Origin: Bacteroides sp.
Lineage (GTDB): Bacteria > Bacteroidota > Bacteroidia > Bacteroidales > Marinifilaceae
DNA length: 52,426 nt
Reading direction: 5' to 3'
Assembly (NCBI GenBank): GCA_021771575.1
Contig: JAETOX010000010.1
Span: forward strand, 1-52,426
Part shown: positions 1-8,478 of the stretch, one piece after another
Position numbering within the stretch: the stretch's first letter is position 1
Layout of the letters: each line of letters opens with the position of its first letter
Made by a program: the position numbers and the translations under genes
The notes under the pieces: generated by a model
Databases searched by the model: none
What the model was told of the DNA's origin: nothing
Seen by the model: only the letters and a program-made list of their open reading frames with translations

Positions 1-170
1 TAAAAAATTTCATTTCCATCCTCCTTCCCTCCCGGGACATCCCTGAAGTTTTTTTTAATTCCGATTTTCAAGGGGCAAAATCGTTTTTATAAAATTTTAA
101 GGTCGAAAGTTACACAATTATCGGATAAAAGCGAACGGATCTGGCGAATAATCATCACTTCCGTCCAGAT

Positions 171-322
171 GAATTTGTCAAACTCAACAGTTTCGTTCAC
201 GGTACCGGCCTTGAGCTTTCTCCATCTGCAAAAACACGATCGAACAAATGAACGGAAAAATTGGTGTCGAATCGGAGCAAGGGAAAGGTTCGCGTTTTTG
301 GTTTACCCTTCTTGTTCTCTAA
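171..322 (+). pseudogene. Decayed 3' end of a sensor histidine kinase
   Basis: The plus strand encodes the ATP-binding end of a histidine kinase in two frames. From 171 one reads EFVKLNSFVHGTGLELS, matching the usual FVKLN..GTGLGLS (G2 box) of Bacteroidota kinases. After a shift of about two bases near 220, the other frame continues ICKNTIEQMNGKIGVESE and then QGKGSRFWFTL, ending in TAA at 320-322. The G2 box has Glu where Gly is normal. No phosphoacceptor-His domain, N-box or sensor domain is seen upstream in 1-170, which shows no other recognisable feature. It is therefore a dead fragment, and its stop overlaps the stop of the convergent DUF2156 gene. The family identification is good; the exact 5' limit is uncertain. 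Confidence 0.7.
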
Positions 323-1233
323 AATAGTTTGTCCCAAAGGCCTTCAGCACAAACGGCAAGTCCTTTTTCCAAGAGTTTAAAAGGGTGATAGGATAGTTTG
401 GCTTTCCGCAAGCCCGGTATTCCCAAGTCTTCTTCCCGGTTGAGATAAAGATAACTGCCGGACAAACGACGGGCAAATTCCCAGTTAATGGCATTATATG
501 CTCCCTCGAAAGTCAATAAGGCTTTTTCAGCATGAATACAAAAAGTATCGTGATTCACCGGTCTGCCGAAAGTAAAGGCCACAATATGCCCTTCTACCCA
601 CAGTGCTCCTCCGCTTAGCCCCAATTCATCGAAATGATCGAGTCCGAAGAGCAAGGCTTGTTTTTCACTCTCCAGACTCTCGTCCTCCATACAACGGCGG
701 TCTTCACACCACTGTTCGTACATCAGGATACAATCCTGAACCATCGCTGTCGTCAAAGGTGTATACCGATAATCATAAGTCTTCCGGAATTTATTGACAT
801 GATTCCGTTTAGGCTGATAATTTTTACCTTTCAATTCCGCTAAATCCTGTCGCAGATATAAATAATCGGCATGGTCCCGATTATCGCGATATTCAAAAAC
901 ACCGGGAAATGTCTCTTCCAGACGCTCCTGCAATTCCGGCAGAATACCATAAATGTACAAAGGCAGATTTTCTTCCATCGCCTGCCGGGCCAACAGCCGG
1001 ATAACTTGTTTACCTGCCTTTTCCCCTGCCGGCAAAGTATAGACGGTCTGGCTGTCAGGAAAACAAAAGCGAATTACCAGTTGTTCGCCGATCACAGCAA
1101 AACTGCTGCAATTCAGAAATTGCCAGCAGCAAAGACTAGCTATGGACAAATTGCTGTCGCGGCGTTCTCCCGGGAAGATGAAAGAATACAATAATTTCTG
1201 GTCTTGCGGAGTTACGGATTTAAAATCGATCAT
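319..1233 (-). CDS. DUF2156 (phosphatidylglycerol lysyltransferase C-terminal-like) protein, GNAT fold
   Basis: This is a 304-residue soluble protein of the DUF2156 family, which shares the double acetyltransferase-like fold of the catalytic half of MprF/LPG synthases. Visible hallmarks are DYLYLRQDLAELKGKNYQPK around residues 123-142, a mid-region GGALWVEGHIVAFTFGRP strand pair, and the C-terminal motif NREEDLGIPGLRKAKLSYHP. There is no membrane domain, so it is the stand-alone cytoplasmic form common in Bacteroidota. Whether it uses aminoacyl-tRNA or an acyl-CoA-like donor cannot be told from sequence. It starts at an ATG and lies 68 bp downstream of the MATE gene 1302-2651, in the same direction, so it may be the last gene of a three-gene unit that starts at 4779. 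Confidence 0.85.
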   Translation of the reverse strand: MIDFKSVTPQDQKLLYSFIFPGERRDSNLSIASLCCWQFLNCSSFAVIGEQLVIRFCFPDSQTVYTLPAGEKAGKQVIRLLARQAMEENLPLYIYGILPELQERLEETFPGVFEYRDNRDHADYLYLRQDLAELKGKNYQPKRNHVNKFRKTYDYRYTPLTTAMVQDCILMYEQWCEDRRCMEDESLESEKQALLFGLDHFDELGLSGGALWVEGHIVAFTFGRPVNHDTFCIHAEKALLTFEGAYNAINWEFARRLSGSYLYLNREEDLGIPGLRKAKLSYHPFKLLEKGLAVCAEGLWDKLF

Positions 1234-1301
1234 AAACCATTTATTTTTCGTCTATATATTCTTCTTATATACGAAAAAAGATGCTCCGCGTTTCCCGATT
1301 G

Positions 1302-2651
1302 CTAAGGTTCTCTTTTCACTTTCCTCAAATACCATCTCAGTGTCAACACCGCAGCAAGGAAAGCGATAGTATCGGACAAAGGCATGCTTCCCCACACTCC
1401 ATCGATATGCCATATCCGGGGCAAAATCAGCAACAAAGGAATCAGGAAAAACAGCTGGCGGGCCAAGGATAAGAAAATCGATATTTTAGCACGTCCGATA
1501 GACTGAAAAAAATTCGTAATCACCAATTGGGCACCTACCAGCGGAAATGCTACCATCGTGATCCGTAATCCTACCCTGGCCAATTCATTCAACCGGCTAT
1601 CATCCGAAAACAGAGCCACAATATGCCCCGGCAATAATTCACAAAGCAACCATCCTACCGACATAATCGTCACAGCCACTACAATCACTTTTTTCAATGT
1701 CTGTTGTACCCGGTCGAAATGGCGGGCACCGAAATTATAACCTACAATAGGTTGCATTCCCTGCGTGAGTCCGATTACTACCATCACAAAAAAGATAGCG
1801 ACCCGATTGACGATGCCATAGGCCCCGATAGCCAAATCCCCGCCATAGTCCTTAAAACTATGATTCAATATAATGACAATGGCACTGGTACATACATTTA
1901 ACAAAAAAGGAGCCATCCCGATAGAAAAAATACTTCCGATAACCCGGCCTTTCAATTGATAATATCCCCGTTTAAAATGGATAAAACTCGATGGCCGTAT
2001 AAAATGATTCAATACCCAGGCTAAACCACAGATCTGAGAAAAGATAGTAGCCATAGCCGCACCCCGTATTCCCCATTGAAAATGAAAAATAAAAACAGGA
2101 GCCAGGATGATATTGATGCCTACTGTCAATAAAGACGATAGCATAGCTTTTTTGGGATATCCCGTCGCCCGCATCACATTATTCAAACCCAGAAATACAA
2201 AAGAAATGGGGTTTCCCATCAGAATCACCTGCATAAAACTCCGGGCATAGGGTAATGTCTCACTACTAGCCCCGAAAAATACCAATATCCCGTCCAAAAA
2301 ATACAAGGCCAATCCACCGAAACAAAAACCGGTGATGATACACAACAGAAGTACATTATGCAACACTTCGGTCGCTTTATGATCGTCCCTTTGTCCCAGA
2401 TAAATAGAGCTGATCGCCGCTCCGCCAACCCCGATCAAGGTACTGAAAGCAATCACCAGATTCATCAAAGGGAAAGTCAGCGCCAAACCGGAAATAGCCA
2501 AGGGCCCCACTCCGTGTCCGATAAAAATACTGTCGATGATATTGTACACAGAAGTTACCGTCATGCCGATAATGGCAGGAATAGAATATTGTACCAACAA
2601 TTTGCCGATAGGTTCTGTTTCTAAAACATGCGGATTTTTCGTCTGTGTCAT
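1302..2651 (-). CDS. MATE family efflux transporter
   Basis: This is a 449-residue polytopic membrane protein of the MATE (multi antimicrobial extrusion) family, cation-coupled exporters with twelve transmembrane helices in two six-helix halves. The first helix contains PIGKLLVQYSIPAIIGM and is followed by VYNIIDSIFIGHGVGPLAI, the typical N-half MATE signature. The second half has GLTQGMQPIVGYNFGARHFD, the matching C-half signature. The start is set at the ATG at 2651; a TTG codon six bases upstream is less likely. It begins 19 bp after the stop of the DUF3352/MORN gene and is probably co-transcribed with it. The substrate is unknown. It is only a distant paralogue of the MATE protein at 4853-6178. 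Confidence 0.92.
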   Translation of the reverse strand: MTQTKNPHVLETEPIGKLLVQYSIPAIIGMTVTSVYNIIDSIFIGHGVGPLAISGLALTFPLMNLVIAFSTLIGVGGAAISSIYLGQRDDHKATEVLHNVLLLCIITGFCFGGLALYFLDGILVFFGASSETLPYARSFMQVILMGNPISFVFLGLNNVMRATGYPKKAMLSSLLTVGINIILAPVFIFHFQWGIRGAAMATIFSQICGLAWVLNHFIRPSSFIHFKRGYYQLKGRVIGSIFSIGMAPFLLNVCTSAIVIILNHSFKDYGGDLAIGAYGIVNRVAIFFVMVVIGLTQGMQPIVGYNFGARHFDRVQQTLKKVIVVAVTIMSVGWLLCELLPGHIVALFSDDSRLNELARVGLRITMVAFPLVGAQLVITNFFQSIGRAKISIFLSLARQLFFLIPLLLILPRIWHIDGVWGSMPLSDTIAFLAAVLTLRWYLRKVKREP

Positions 2652-2670
2652 TTTCAACTGCTCTTTACGG

Positions 2671-4779
2671 TCAGAATTTCATTTTCCGGTCCACTTCTCC
2701 AGTCACCCGGTAGTATTTCCAGGTGCCGGACCGTTTTCCCTTCTTATATTTTCCCTCTGCAAACAAATGTCCGGTAGAGTAATAGAAACGGGCGTACCCG
2801 TGGCGTAAGCCTTTGTTATACTCTAATTCGGCTTTTAAGGTTCCATCCTGAAAAAATTCCTGATAAGAGGTTATTTGTCCCTGTTCATACCTGACCTGAG
2901 CAGAAACAACTCCGTCAGGAAAAAAGAAACGGGCATCCCCATGCGGCTTGCCCTCCCGATACACACATTGGGCGACAGCTCGTCCCTGTCGATCGGAAAT
3001 AGTCCACACTCCATCCGGATCACCGTTATTCAAACGTCCGGCATAGCTCCACAATTCGTCCTGATAAGCATAATCTCCCCGGGTGCTGACGGCTATACTA
3101 TCAGGAATCACAATAGCATAATAACCCGATTCCACGCGATCGGCAAAATCTTCTAATTCCCGGTTTTGTTCCTTTATTTCATAATCAGCCGAGGCATTAC
3201 TGTTATAATTGGCAATCAGACGGGTTTCATAATTACTCCCGGCATTTCTCAAAACTATTCCAATGGACTCGAAACTTTGGAAAGCACCTTTATTTTTCGT
3301 AAACTCCGCCTTTGTCCCGGCCGTTAACGAGCGGAAAAGGTATTCATAAGTTTCCGGCGAGCTGATATATGCGTATACATTATTTCCGGTCCCCAATTGT
3401 TTCATTAAGGTATGGTACTTTTCATCGTTTTCCAAGGTATTTCCTAAAGAATAATCTTTGATCATCGTGGCTAATGTAGAAGCAGAATTACTGAAAACCA
3501 CATAATCACCGATAAAAGTATAATAAGGAGTATCCCATTTTTTGAATAAAGGTCCTAAAAAAATATGGAAAAATCCTTTCAGACTCAGAAAACGAATGGT
3601 GTGGCCGTTATATTCCATATCCCGGAAACGCACAGGGGTACGACGATCGATTTGTTCAACCAGATAACTCAACTGATCACGGGCCAGATCCGGATCTTTA
3701 GCCTGAACGGCCAGCACCAGATTATCCAATCGCTTTTCCTTATCTACCGCAGGTTTGATCACCGCTATTTCATGCCCGATCCAAGAGGTAAGCAGTTCGG
3801 CAATATCCACACCCAAGTATTTATTTAAACGCTTTAATGTCCGTTCATATTCTGTATATTCCCGGAAATGAGAAATTTTATAATTATCCGTCAAAATCCC
3901 CTGTAATTCTTCGAACGAACTGAAACAAAGGGATAAATAAGCAGCAACATGATTGCCGACAATCTCCTCTACTTCCGAAGCATGTCCATCTATCAGGTTT
4001 AAGGCACTCCACAAAGAAAAATAATTCCGGTTAAGCTGGGTTTCCCCTTTGAAATACAAAGCTTTATCTTGTAATTCCAAGGCTAAAGCTGTTGTTTTCA
4101 ACGCTACGGTATCCTGTTTCCCAAGGAATATCTCCCCTAAAAAATCCCCCATCCATTTTCTGAAGCGATCGTGGTCGACCTCCAATGTAATATCACCGTT
4201 CCGGCTAACGGCCGGAGCAAAAGTGCGCCCGCATCCAGTCAGAGAACGGAGTACTAAAGATTCGGAAAAAGAAACGAGCAATAAATTAGCTTTAATCGCA
4301 TAGAAAAACGACAGAGAATCCAACATCACATAGCTTAATTCGCCACGCTTTTGGATTTGTTCCTCGTTCAACAATTTGCCTAACATCCCTTCAAAAGCCT
4401 GAACGACATTCAATTTGCCCAGGTCGCAGACATACAAGAAATCATAATCGTTTTTTGCCAATCGGTGGCAGGACACAGCCAAGGGCCGGTCCATTAGCCA
4501 ACGTTTTAAAATGGGATGAGCATTACTCAAAGAATCCATCAAGTCCAGATTCTTATGACAGGCTTCGAAATACGGATATTCTTTTAAGGAAGTCCAGATT
4601 TTATTCCGGTATAATTTTTCATGTATACTATTGATGGAAGGGGTTTCTGCCACGAAAACCGCATCCGGAGGAACGGCCTGCCGCACCTCGTACATACCGG
4701 ATTTCCGAAAGGCCAGCCACCAGATTAGCCCAACTAAAACACACAAAACCATGACAATCAGCATTAAACGCTTTTTCAT
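2671..4779 (-). CDS. Membrane-anchored DUF3352-type protein with C-terminal MORN (YwqK-like) repeats
   Basis: The protein is 702 residues when started at the ATG at 4779 (MKKRLMLIVMVLCVLVGL). The frame stays open 41 codons further upstream, but that part looks like translated promoter region. A single N-terminal hydrophobic helix (about residues 4-24) anchors it or acts as an uncleaved signal. Next comes a long periplasmic-type domain starting VPPDAVFVAETPS, resembling DUF3352 proteins. The last 110 residues hold several MORN_2/YwqK-type repeats, e.g. YREGKPHGDARFFFPDG, YNKGLRHGYARFYYSTG and KGKRSGTWKYY. No catalytic motif is recognised. It is the first gene of a run with the MATE and DUF2156 genes and is divergent from the second MATE gene, with 73 bp between the starts. 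Function unknown. Confidence 0.75.
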   Translation of the reverse strand: MKKRLMLIVMVLCVLVGLIWWLAFRKSGMYEVRQAVPPDAVFVAETPSINSIHEKLYRNKIWTSLKEYPYFEACHKNLDLMDSLSNAHPILKRWLMDRPLAVSCHRLAKNDYDFLYVCDLGKLNVVQAFEGMLGKLLNEEQIQKRGELSYVMLDSLSFFYAIKANLLLVSFSESLVLRSLTGCGRTFAPAVSRNGDITLEVDHDRFRKWMGDFLGEIFLGKQDTVALKTTALALELQDKALYFKGETQLNRNYFSLWSALNLIDGHASEVEEIVGNHVAAYLSLCFSSFEELQGILTDNYKISHFREYTEYERTLKRLNKYLGVDIAELLTSWIGHEIAVIKPAVDKEKRLDNLVLAVQAKDPDLARDQLSYLVEQIDRRTPVRFRDMEYNGHTIRFLSLKGFFHIFLGPLFKKWDTPYYTFIGDYVVFSNSASTLATMIKDYSLGNTLENDEKYHTLMKQLGTGNNVYAYISSPETYEYLFRSLTAGTKAEFTKNKGAFQSFESIGIVLRNAGSNYETRLIANYNSNASADYEIKEQNRELEDFADRVESGYYAIVIPDSIAVSTRGDYAYQDELWSYAGRLNNGDPDGVWTISDRQGRAVAQCVYREGKPHGDARFFFPDGVVSAQVRYEQGQITSYQEFFQDGTLKAELEYNKGLRHGYARFYYSTGHLFAEGKYKKGKRSGTWKYYRVTGEVDRKMKF

Positions 4780-4823
4780 ACAACACAAATTAAATAGAAA
4801 AACGAAATTAATCAATTTTACAC

Positions 4824-4831
4824 TATCTTTA
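4824..4831 (+). promoter_or_regulatory. Possible -7 box for the MATE gene at 4853
   Basis: TATCTTTA lies 21 bp before the ATG at 4853. It differs by one base from the Bacteroidota -7 consensus TAnnTTTG. I see no clear -33 TTTG at the usual spacing, so the call is tentative. Confidence 0.35.
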
Positions 4832-4852
4832 CCGAATTGATAAAAAAAGTTT

Positions 4853-6178
4853 ATGCGTTTTACCCACCGCCAAATTTTACACATAGCCGGCCCGATCCTC
4901 ATCAGTCTACTGATGGAACACTTGATTGGGATGACCGATACGGCCTTTCTGGGACGGGTGGGAGAAATCGAACTGGGCGCTTCTGCCCTGGCAGGAGTAT
5001 ATTATCTGGCTATTTTTATGCTTGGATTCGGGTTCAGCACCGGCGTACAGATTATGATCGGCAGACGAAACGGTGAAGGAAAATATGGAGCAATCGGCCC
5101 TATTTTCAACCAGGGATGTATTTTTCAATTGACTTTAGCCACACTGTTGTTTTTTCTTTCCTGGTTCGGTTCTCCCTATATTCTTGAATTGCTGATCCAA
5201 TCGGATAAAGTATATGAAGCCACCTTAAGTTATCTGAATTGGCGGATTTTCGGTTTTTTCTTTTCCTTTACCGCTCTCCTGTTCAGGGCTTTTTATGTTG
5301 GAATAGCAGATACCCGAACCCTAACGGCCAATTCTGTAGTCATGGTGTCCACCAATATCGTACTGAATTATATACTTATTTTCGGTAAATTAGGCTTTCC
5401 CGCCCTGGGCATAGCCGGAGCCGCTATAGCTTCGGTAATTGCCGAAATGGTTTCGCTCTTGTTTTTTGTGTTTTATACCCTGTGGCGGGTAAACGTGAAA
5501 AAATATGGCTTGTTCTGTTTCCGTCATGACGAACAACATTTGCTTTCCCGCATCCTGAATATCTCGGTCTGGACGATGATACAGGCTTTTGTTTCTATCA
5601 GTACCTGGTTTTTATTTTTCATTGCAGTGGAACATTTGGGCGAACGTCCTTTGGCGATCACCAATATTCTACGGAATATTTCTACGTTCTTTTTCATTAT
5701 TGTCAGTGCTTTCGCCACTACCGCCAGTTCTCTTGTCAGCAATCTGATGGGCTCGGGATCTCCGGCAAAGGTGATTGAAACAATCCGAAAGGTCACCCGT
5801 CTTTGTTATTGGTTTATTTTGCCTCTTCTTTTGGTGGCCACTCTTTTTCCGACAGCTATCATGCGCATTTATACTGATAACCTGTCTTTAATCGATAGTT
5901 CGGTAGCTTCTTTTTACGTTATGATTTTTGTATATTTATTGAGCGTTCCCGCTAATATCCTGTTCAATGCAGTATCGGGCACCGGTAATACTCGTTCTGC
6001 CCTGTTTATCGAAGTTATCGCACTCGCTGTCTATGTTTTTTCTGTTTTTTATATCGTTCTTTATCGAAAAGCCGATATTGCTTTATGCTGGACCACCGAA
6101 TATATTTATTTATTAGTAATGGGATTTTTAGCCTACCGGTATATGCGAAAAGGGATATGGAAAGAAAAAAGAATTTAA
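4853..6178 (+). CDS. MATE family efflux transporter (NorM/DinF-like)
   Basis: This is a 441-residue polytopic MATE exporter. The N-terminal half reads ILHIAGPILISLLMEHLIGM followed by TDTAFLGRVGEIELGASAL, the standard first-helix signature with the conserved Asp and Gly. A GFSTGVQIMIGRRNGEG stretch follows helix 2, as in NorM/DinF-like members. The expected twelve hydrophobic segments can be followed to a short basic tail. It is probably a sodium- or proton-driven exporter of cationic or amphipathic compounds; the substrate is not deducible. It is transcribed alone, divergent from the DUF3352 gene, and ends at a bidirectional hairpin at 6182-6214. Confidence 0.92.
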   Translation: MRFTHRQILHIAGPILISLLMEHLIGMTDTAFLGRVGEIELGASALAGVYYLAIFMLGFGFSTGVQIMIGRRNGEGKYGAIGPIFNQGCIFQLTLATLLFFLSWFGSPYILELLIQSDKVYEATLSYLNWRIFGFFFSFTALLFRAFYVGIADTRTLTANSVVMVSTNIVLNYILIFGKLGFPALGIAGAAIASVIAEMVSLLFFVFYTLWRVNVKKYGLFCFRHDEQHLLSRILNISVWTMIQAFVSISTWFLFFIAVEHLGERPLAITNILRNISTFFFIIVSAFATTASSLVSNLMGSGSPAKVIETIRKVTRLCYWFILPLLLVATLFPTAIMRIYTDNLSLIDSSVASFYVMIFVYLLSVPANILFNAVSGTGNTRSALFIEVIALAVYVFSVFYIVLYRKADIALCWTTEYIYLLVMGFLAYRYMRKGIWKEKRI

Positions 6179-6181
6179 ACA

Positions 6182-6214
6182 CGATTTACGACTGGATAAA
6201 ACAATCGTAAATCG
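6182..6214. terminator. Hairpin between convergent genes
   Basis: CGATTTACGA (6182-6191) and TCGTAAATCG (6205-6214) form a perfect 10-bp stem with a 13-base loop, placed between the converging ends of the MATE gene (6178) and the small gene ending at 6220. It is AT-rich and lacks a long T-run, so it is a probable bidirectional terminator or mRNA 3' end stabiliser. Confidence 0.6.
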
Positions 6215-6219
6215 CCGTT

Positions 6220-6567
6220 TCAGTGAGTTTTATGGCGACGAAACATGCTCTTGAATACTTGCCAGCCAACTGTTCCCATCCACCTGTAAGCAAATGGTTT
6301 TGCAATCTTCCATGTCACATGCATCCACGGACTGTTCATGATGCCTGAACCGCCCTGTTTCTCTCCTTCATGCTTCCGGCCCGGCATAAAAACGGTTACT
6401 AATTCAGACCATAATAACCGTCCGGCATGCGATCGAACATACCGCCAGTTTTCTTTAATTCTCGTTTCCGATTCCCGGCATTGCCGCCGGATTTCCCTCT
6501 TCTCCAGAATCAATTGTCCGAGCGGCGTCTGTGGATTGATCTTCTTTGTCATCATCATCGTCATCAT
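6220..6567 (-). CDS. Small conserved hypothetical protein of the YtxH/holin cluster
   Basis: The protein is 115 residues from the ATG at 6567; ATG codons at 6558, 6555 and 6552 are alternatives. The recognisable sequence starts at MTKKINPQTPLGQLI (6552). It is a basic protein with a helical middle (LEKREIRRQCRESETRIKEN) and one weakly hydrophobic C-terminal segment. In many Bacteroidota a similar small protein follows YtxH and a holin-like protein, so the product is probably part of that envelope or stress cluster (context, not motif). Its 5' end lies inside the end of the preceding gene in another frame, an overlap of about 100 bp. I do not recognise a biochemical function. Confidence 0.6.
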   Translation of the reverse strand: MMTMMMTKKINPQTPLGQLILEKREIRRQCRESETRIKENWRYVRSHAGRLLWSELVTVFMPGRKHEGEKQGGSGIMNSPWMHVTWKIAKPFAYRWMGTVGWQVFKSMFRRHKTH

Positions 6568-6907
6568 TATCCTGTAAAGCACTAATCAATATGTTGGTGA
6601 GTTGCATACGTATCATCTGCTTTCCCCAGACAAAACCCAGCGTAAGCAAAAGATATATTCCCCCAACAATTAAAAAACCAAGAGCCACACTGTCTAATAA
6701 CTCTCCCAAGAAAAATCCCAAAGCTGTAAATAAAAACAGAATGGTAAAAAAGGCGAGTGTTATTAACAAGATGCCATGCGAAAAAACCGACAAAAGCTTG
6801 GCGGCTTTTTCGATGGCCATCAATTTCAGGAGACGGAGCTTTAAACCGGCAAAAGCCGACAGATCATCCTTCAGTTGAGTGAATATTTTCTCTGCTGCAT
6901 TCTCCAT
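6455..6907 (-). CDS. Phage-holin-family / YqjE-like membrane protein
   Basis: The protein is 150 residues. It has an amphipathic N-terminal helix (residues 1-35) and two strong transmembrane helices, about 36-65 (LLSVFSHGILLITLAFFTIL) and 70-95 (LDSVALGFLIVGGIYLLLTL). This is the layout of the putative actinobacterial holin-X / YqjE family, which despite the name are usually chromosomal envelope proteins. After residue 115 the sequence becomes DNDDDDDDKEDQ and then low-complexity. This tail is read out of frame over the start of the next gene and may be a run-on after loss of an earlier stop. It lies 11 bp after ytxH and is surely co-transcribed with it. Confidence 0.75.
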   Translation of the reverse strand: MENAAEKIFTQLKDDLSAFAGLKLRLLKLMAIEKAAKLLSVFSHGILLITLAFFTILFLFTALGFFLGELLDSVALGFLIVGGIYLLLTLGFVWGKQMIRMQLTNILISALQDNDDDDDDKEDQSTDAARTIDSGEEGNPAAMPGIGNEN

Positions 6908-6918
6908 CTTCTCTCAAC

Positions 6919-7470
6919 TCAATACGTGGTTTTATTACTACTGGTCGATGTTGTCGTAGTATCGTTTTTACCACCTTTCATACGATCTTTGATGTCATTC
7001 ACATCCTGACGAAAATCTTGAGCATACTTGTTGTGGGCTGTAGCATCTTTTTGGGCTTTACTATCCATTTCGCTACGGAAATCGTTAGCTTTCTGGGAAA
7101 GATGATCGGCAAAACCGCTGGCTTTATTTTCAGCCCGGTCAGCCCATTCTTCTGCTTTCTCTCCAGCTTTTCTAGAGAAATCAGCTGCTTTCTGCCCGGC
7201 TTTCTCCGACCAGTCTTCTGCCCGGTTTCCAGCTTTTTCCGACCAGTTTTCTGCTTTACCAGCAAATTCGGATCCAGCATGTTCAACTTTTGATTTTACC
7301 TTTGAAAATGCAGATTTTACACCGTCTTTGATACCGTGTCCCACTTCATGCAGGTCTTCTTCCAGTTTTCTACGATGATCTCCGCTCATCAGATAGCCGA
7401 CAGCCACTCCGACCAATGCGCCAAGACCTAACCCCAGCAATAATTTAGAATTTGAATTCTCGCTTTTCAT
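6919..7470 (-). CDS. YtxH domain-containing protein
   Basis: The protein is 183 residues. The N-terminal LLLGLGLGALVGVAVGYLMS (about residues 10-29) is the Gly-rich single transmembrane helix that defines the YtxH (Gram-positive general stress-like) family. Then follow about 110 residues of amphipathic repeats of an 11-residue type, with recurring AEN/SEKAG/AEDWS units, resembling late-embryogenesis-abundant proteins. The C-terminus is Lys/Asp/Thr/Ser-rich. It is probably a membrane-anchored stress or envelope-protective protein. It is the first gene of a three-gene unit (6220-7470) and lies 120 bp downstream of atpG in the same direction. Confidence 0.85.
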   Translation of the reverse strand: MKSENSNSKLLLGLGLGALVGVAVGYLMSGDHRRKLEEDLHEVGHGIKDGVKSAFSKVKSKVEHAGSEFAGKAENWSEKAGNRAEDWSEKAGQKAADFSRKAGEKAEEWADRAENKASGFADHLSQKANDFRSEMDSKAQKDATAHNKYAQDFRQDVNDIKDRMKGGKNDTTTTSTSSNKTTY

Positions 7471-7590
7471 AACCTAATTGTTTTATAGTTTGTGTACTAT
7501 CTCAACGAACAAAAGGCTTGAAAAGTTCGGCATTTTAATTTTATTTGAGAATCAAGGACAAAACTTTATGAACCATTATTAATCTAGTGT

Positions 7591-8466
7591 TCAGTCTTTG
7601 TTAATTCCTCCGGCTATATCCAGTAATTCAGTTGTAATTCCCTGTTGGCGAAGCTTATTATATTCCAATTGCAGGTTCCCCAACAATTTGACAGCATTAT
7701 CGTTGGCCATCTGCATAGCCAAAATCCGGGCAGCCTGTTCGGATGTACGGTTTTCCATATACATTTCATACATCGAAGCATGTAAGAGTAAGGGATACAG
7801 CAATTTTAAAATATTGCTGCAATCGGGCTCATAAATATACCAAGGTTTCTTTTCCAAGACTTCCGCCCTGTCTATCTCTTCCACAATCACCGGCAAGAAT
7901 TGATGCGACCGATAGATTTGTACTCCCATACTTTTATAGTAAGCATATACCACCTCTACCCGATCATACCGCTGCTCCAGAAAATCTCGCATCAATTGAT
8001 CGGCAAAAAGGGTAGTTGCCCGAACATCTTCTTTCTGCTCAAAAAGGTCCGGATGTCCACCTACCTGAATGCGCGGAATCCGGCGTACCTCCGGAAGAAT
8101 TTTTTTCCCGACTGGGTAAACAGTGATGCCGGTGTTTGCTTTCGACCGATATACGCCGATTACTTCGAGTAGTTTTTTATATAAATTGATATTAAAGGCC
8201 CCACATAAACCATCATCCGAAGCAAACACCACGATGGCTATCCGTTCCGGTATTCTTGCTTCCTCCAAAGGAGAAGTATACTCACATCCCGACAACTGGA
8301 TATGGGCATACATATCCTCCAAGGCACGGCGGTAAGGCATTGCCTGAAGCAATTTATTCTCCGCTTTCCGTAACCGGGCTGACGAAATCATTTTCATCGC
8401 CCCGGTAATTTTCTGGGAAGAATGTACAGAATTGATCCTTCCTTTCAGCTCGCGCATCGTTGCCAT
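7591..8466 (-). CDS. atpG: F1Fo ATP synthase subunit gamma
   Basis: This is 291 residues, the normal length for the gamma subunit, the central rotor shaft of F1. The N-terminus MATMRELKGRINSVHSSQKI followed by TGAMKMISSARLRKAE is the highly conserved coiled-coil start. The C-terminal helix has AARILAMQMANDNAVKLLGN and LQLEYNKLRQQGITTELLDI, the partner coil that turns inside alpha3beta3. It is the last gene of the atp operon, 12 bp after atpA. No truncation is seen. Confidence 0.97.
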   Translation of the reverse strand: MATMRELKGRINSVHSSQKITGAMKMISSARLRKAENKLLQAMPYRRALEDMYAHIQLSGCEYTSPLEEARIPERIAIVVFASDDGLCGAFNINLYKKLLEVIGVYRSKANTGITVYPVGKKILPEVRRIPRIQVGGHPDLFEQKEDVRATTLFADQLMRDFLEQRYDRVEVVYAYYKSMGVQIYRSHQFLPVIVEEIDRAEVLEKKPWYIYEPDCSNILKLLYPLLLHASMYEMYMENRTSEQAARILAMQMANDNAVKLLGNLQLEYNKLRQQGITTELLDIAGGINKD

Positions 8467-8478
8467 ATTCTTTCGAAA

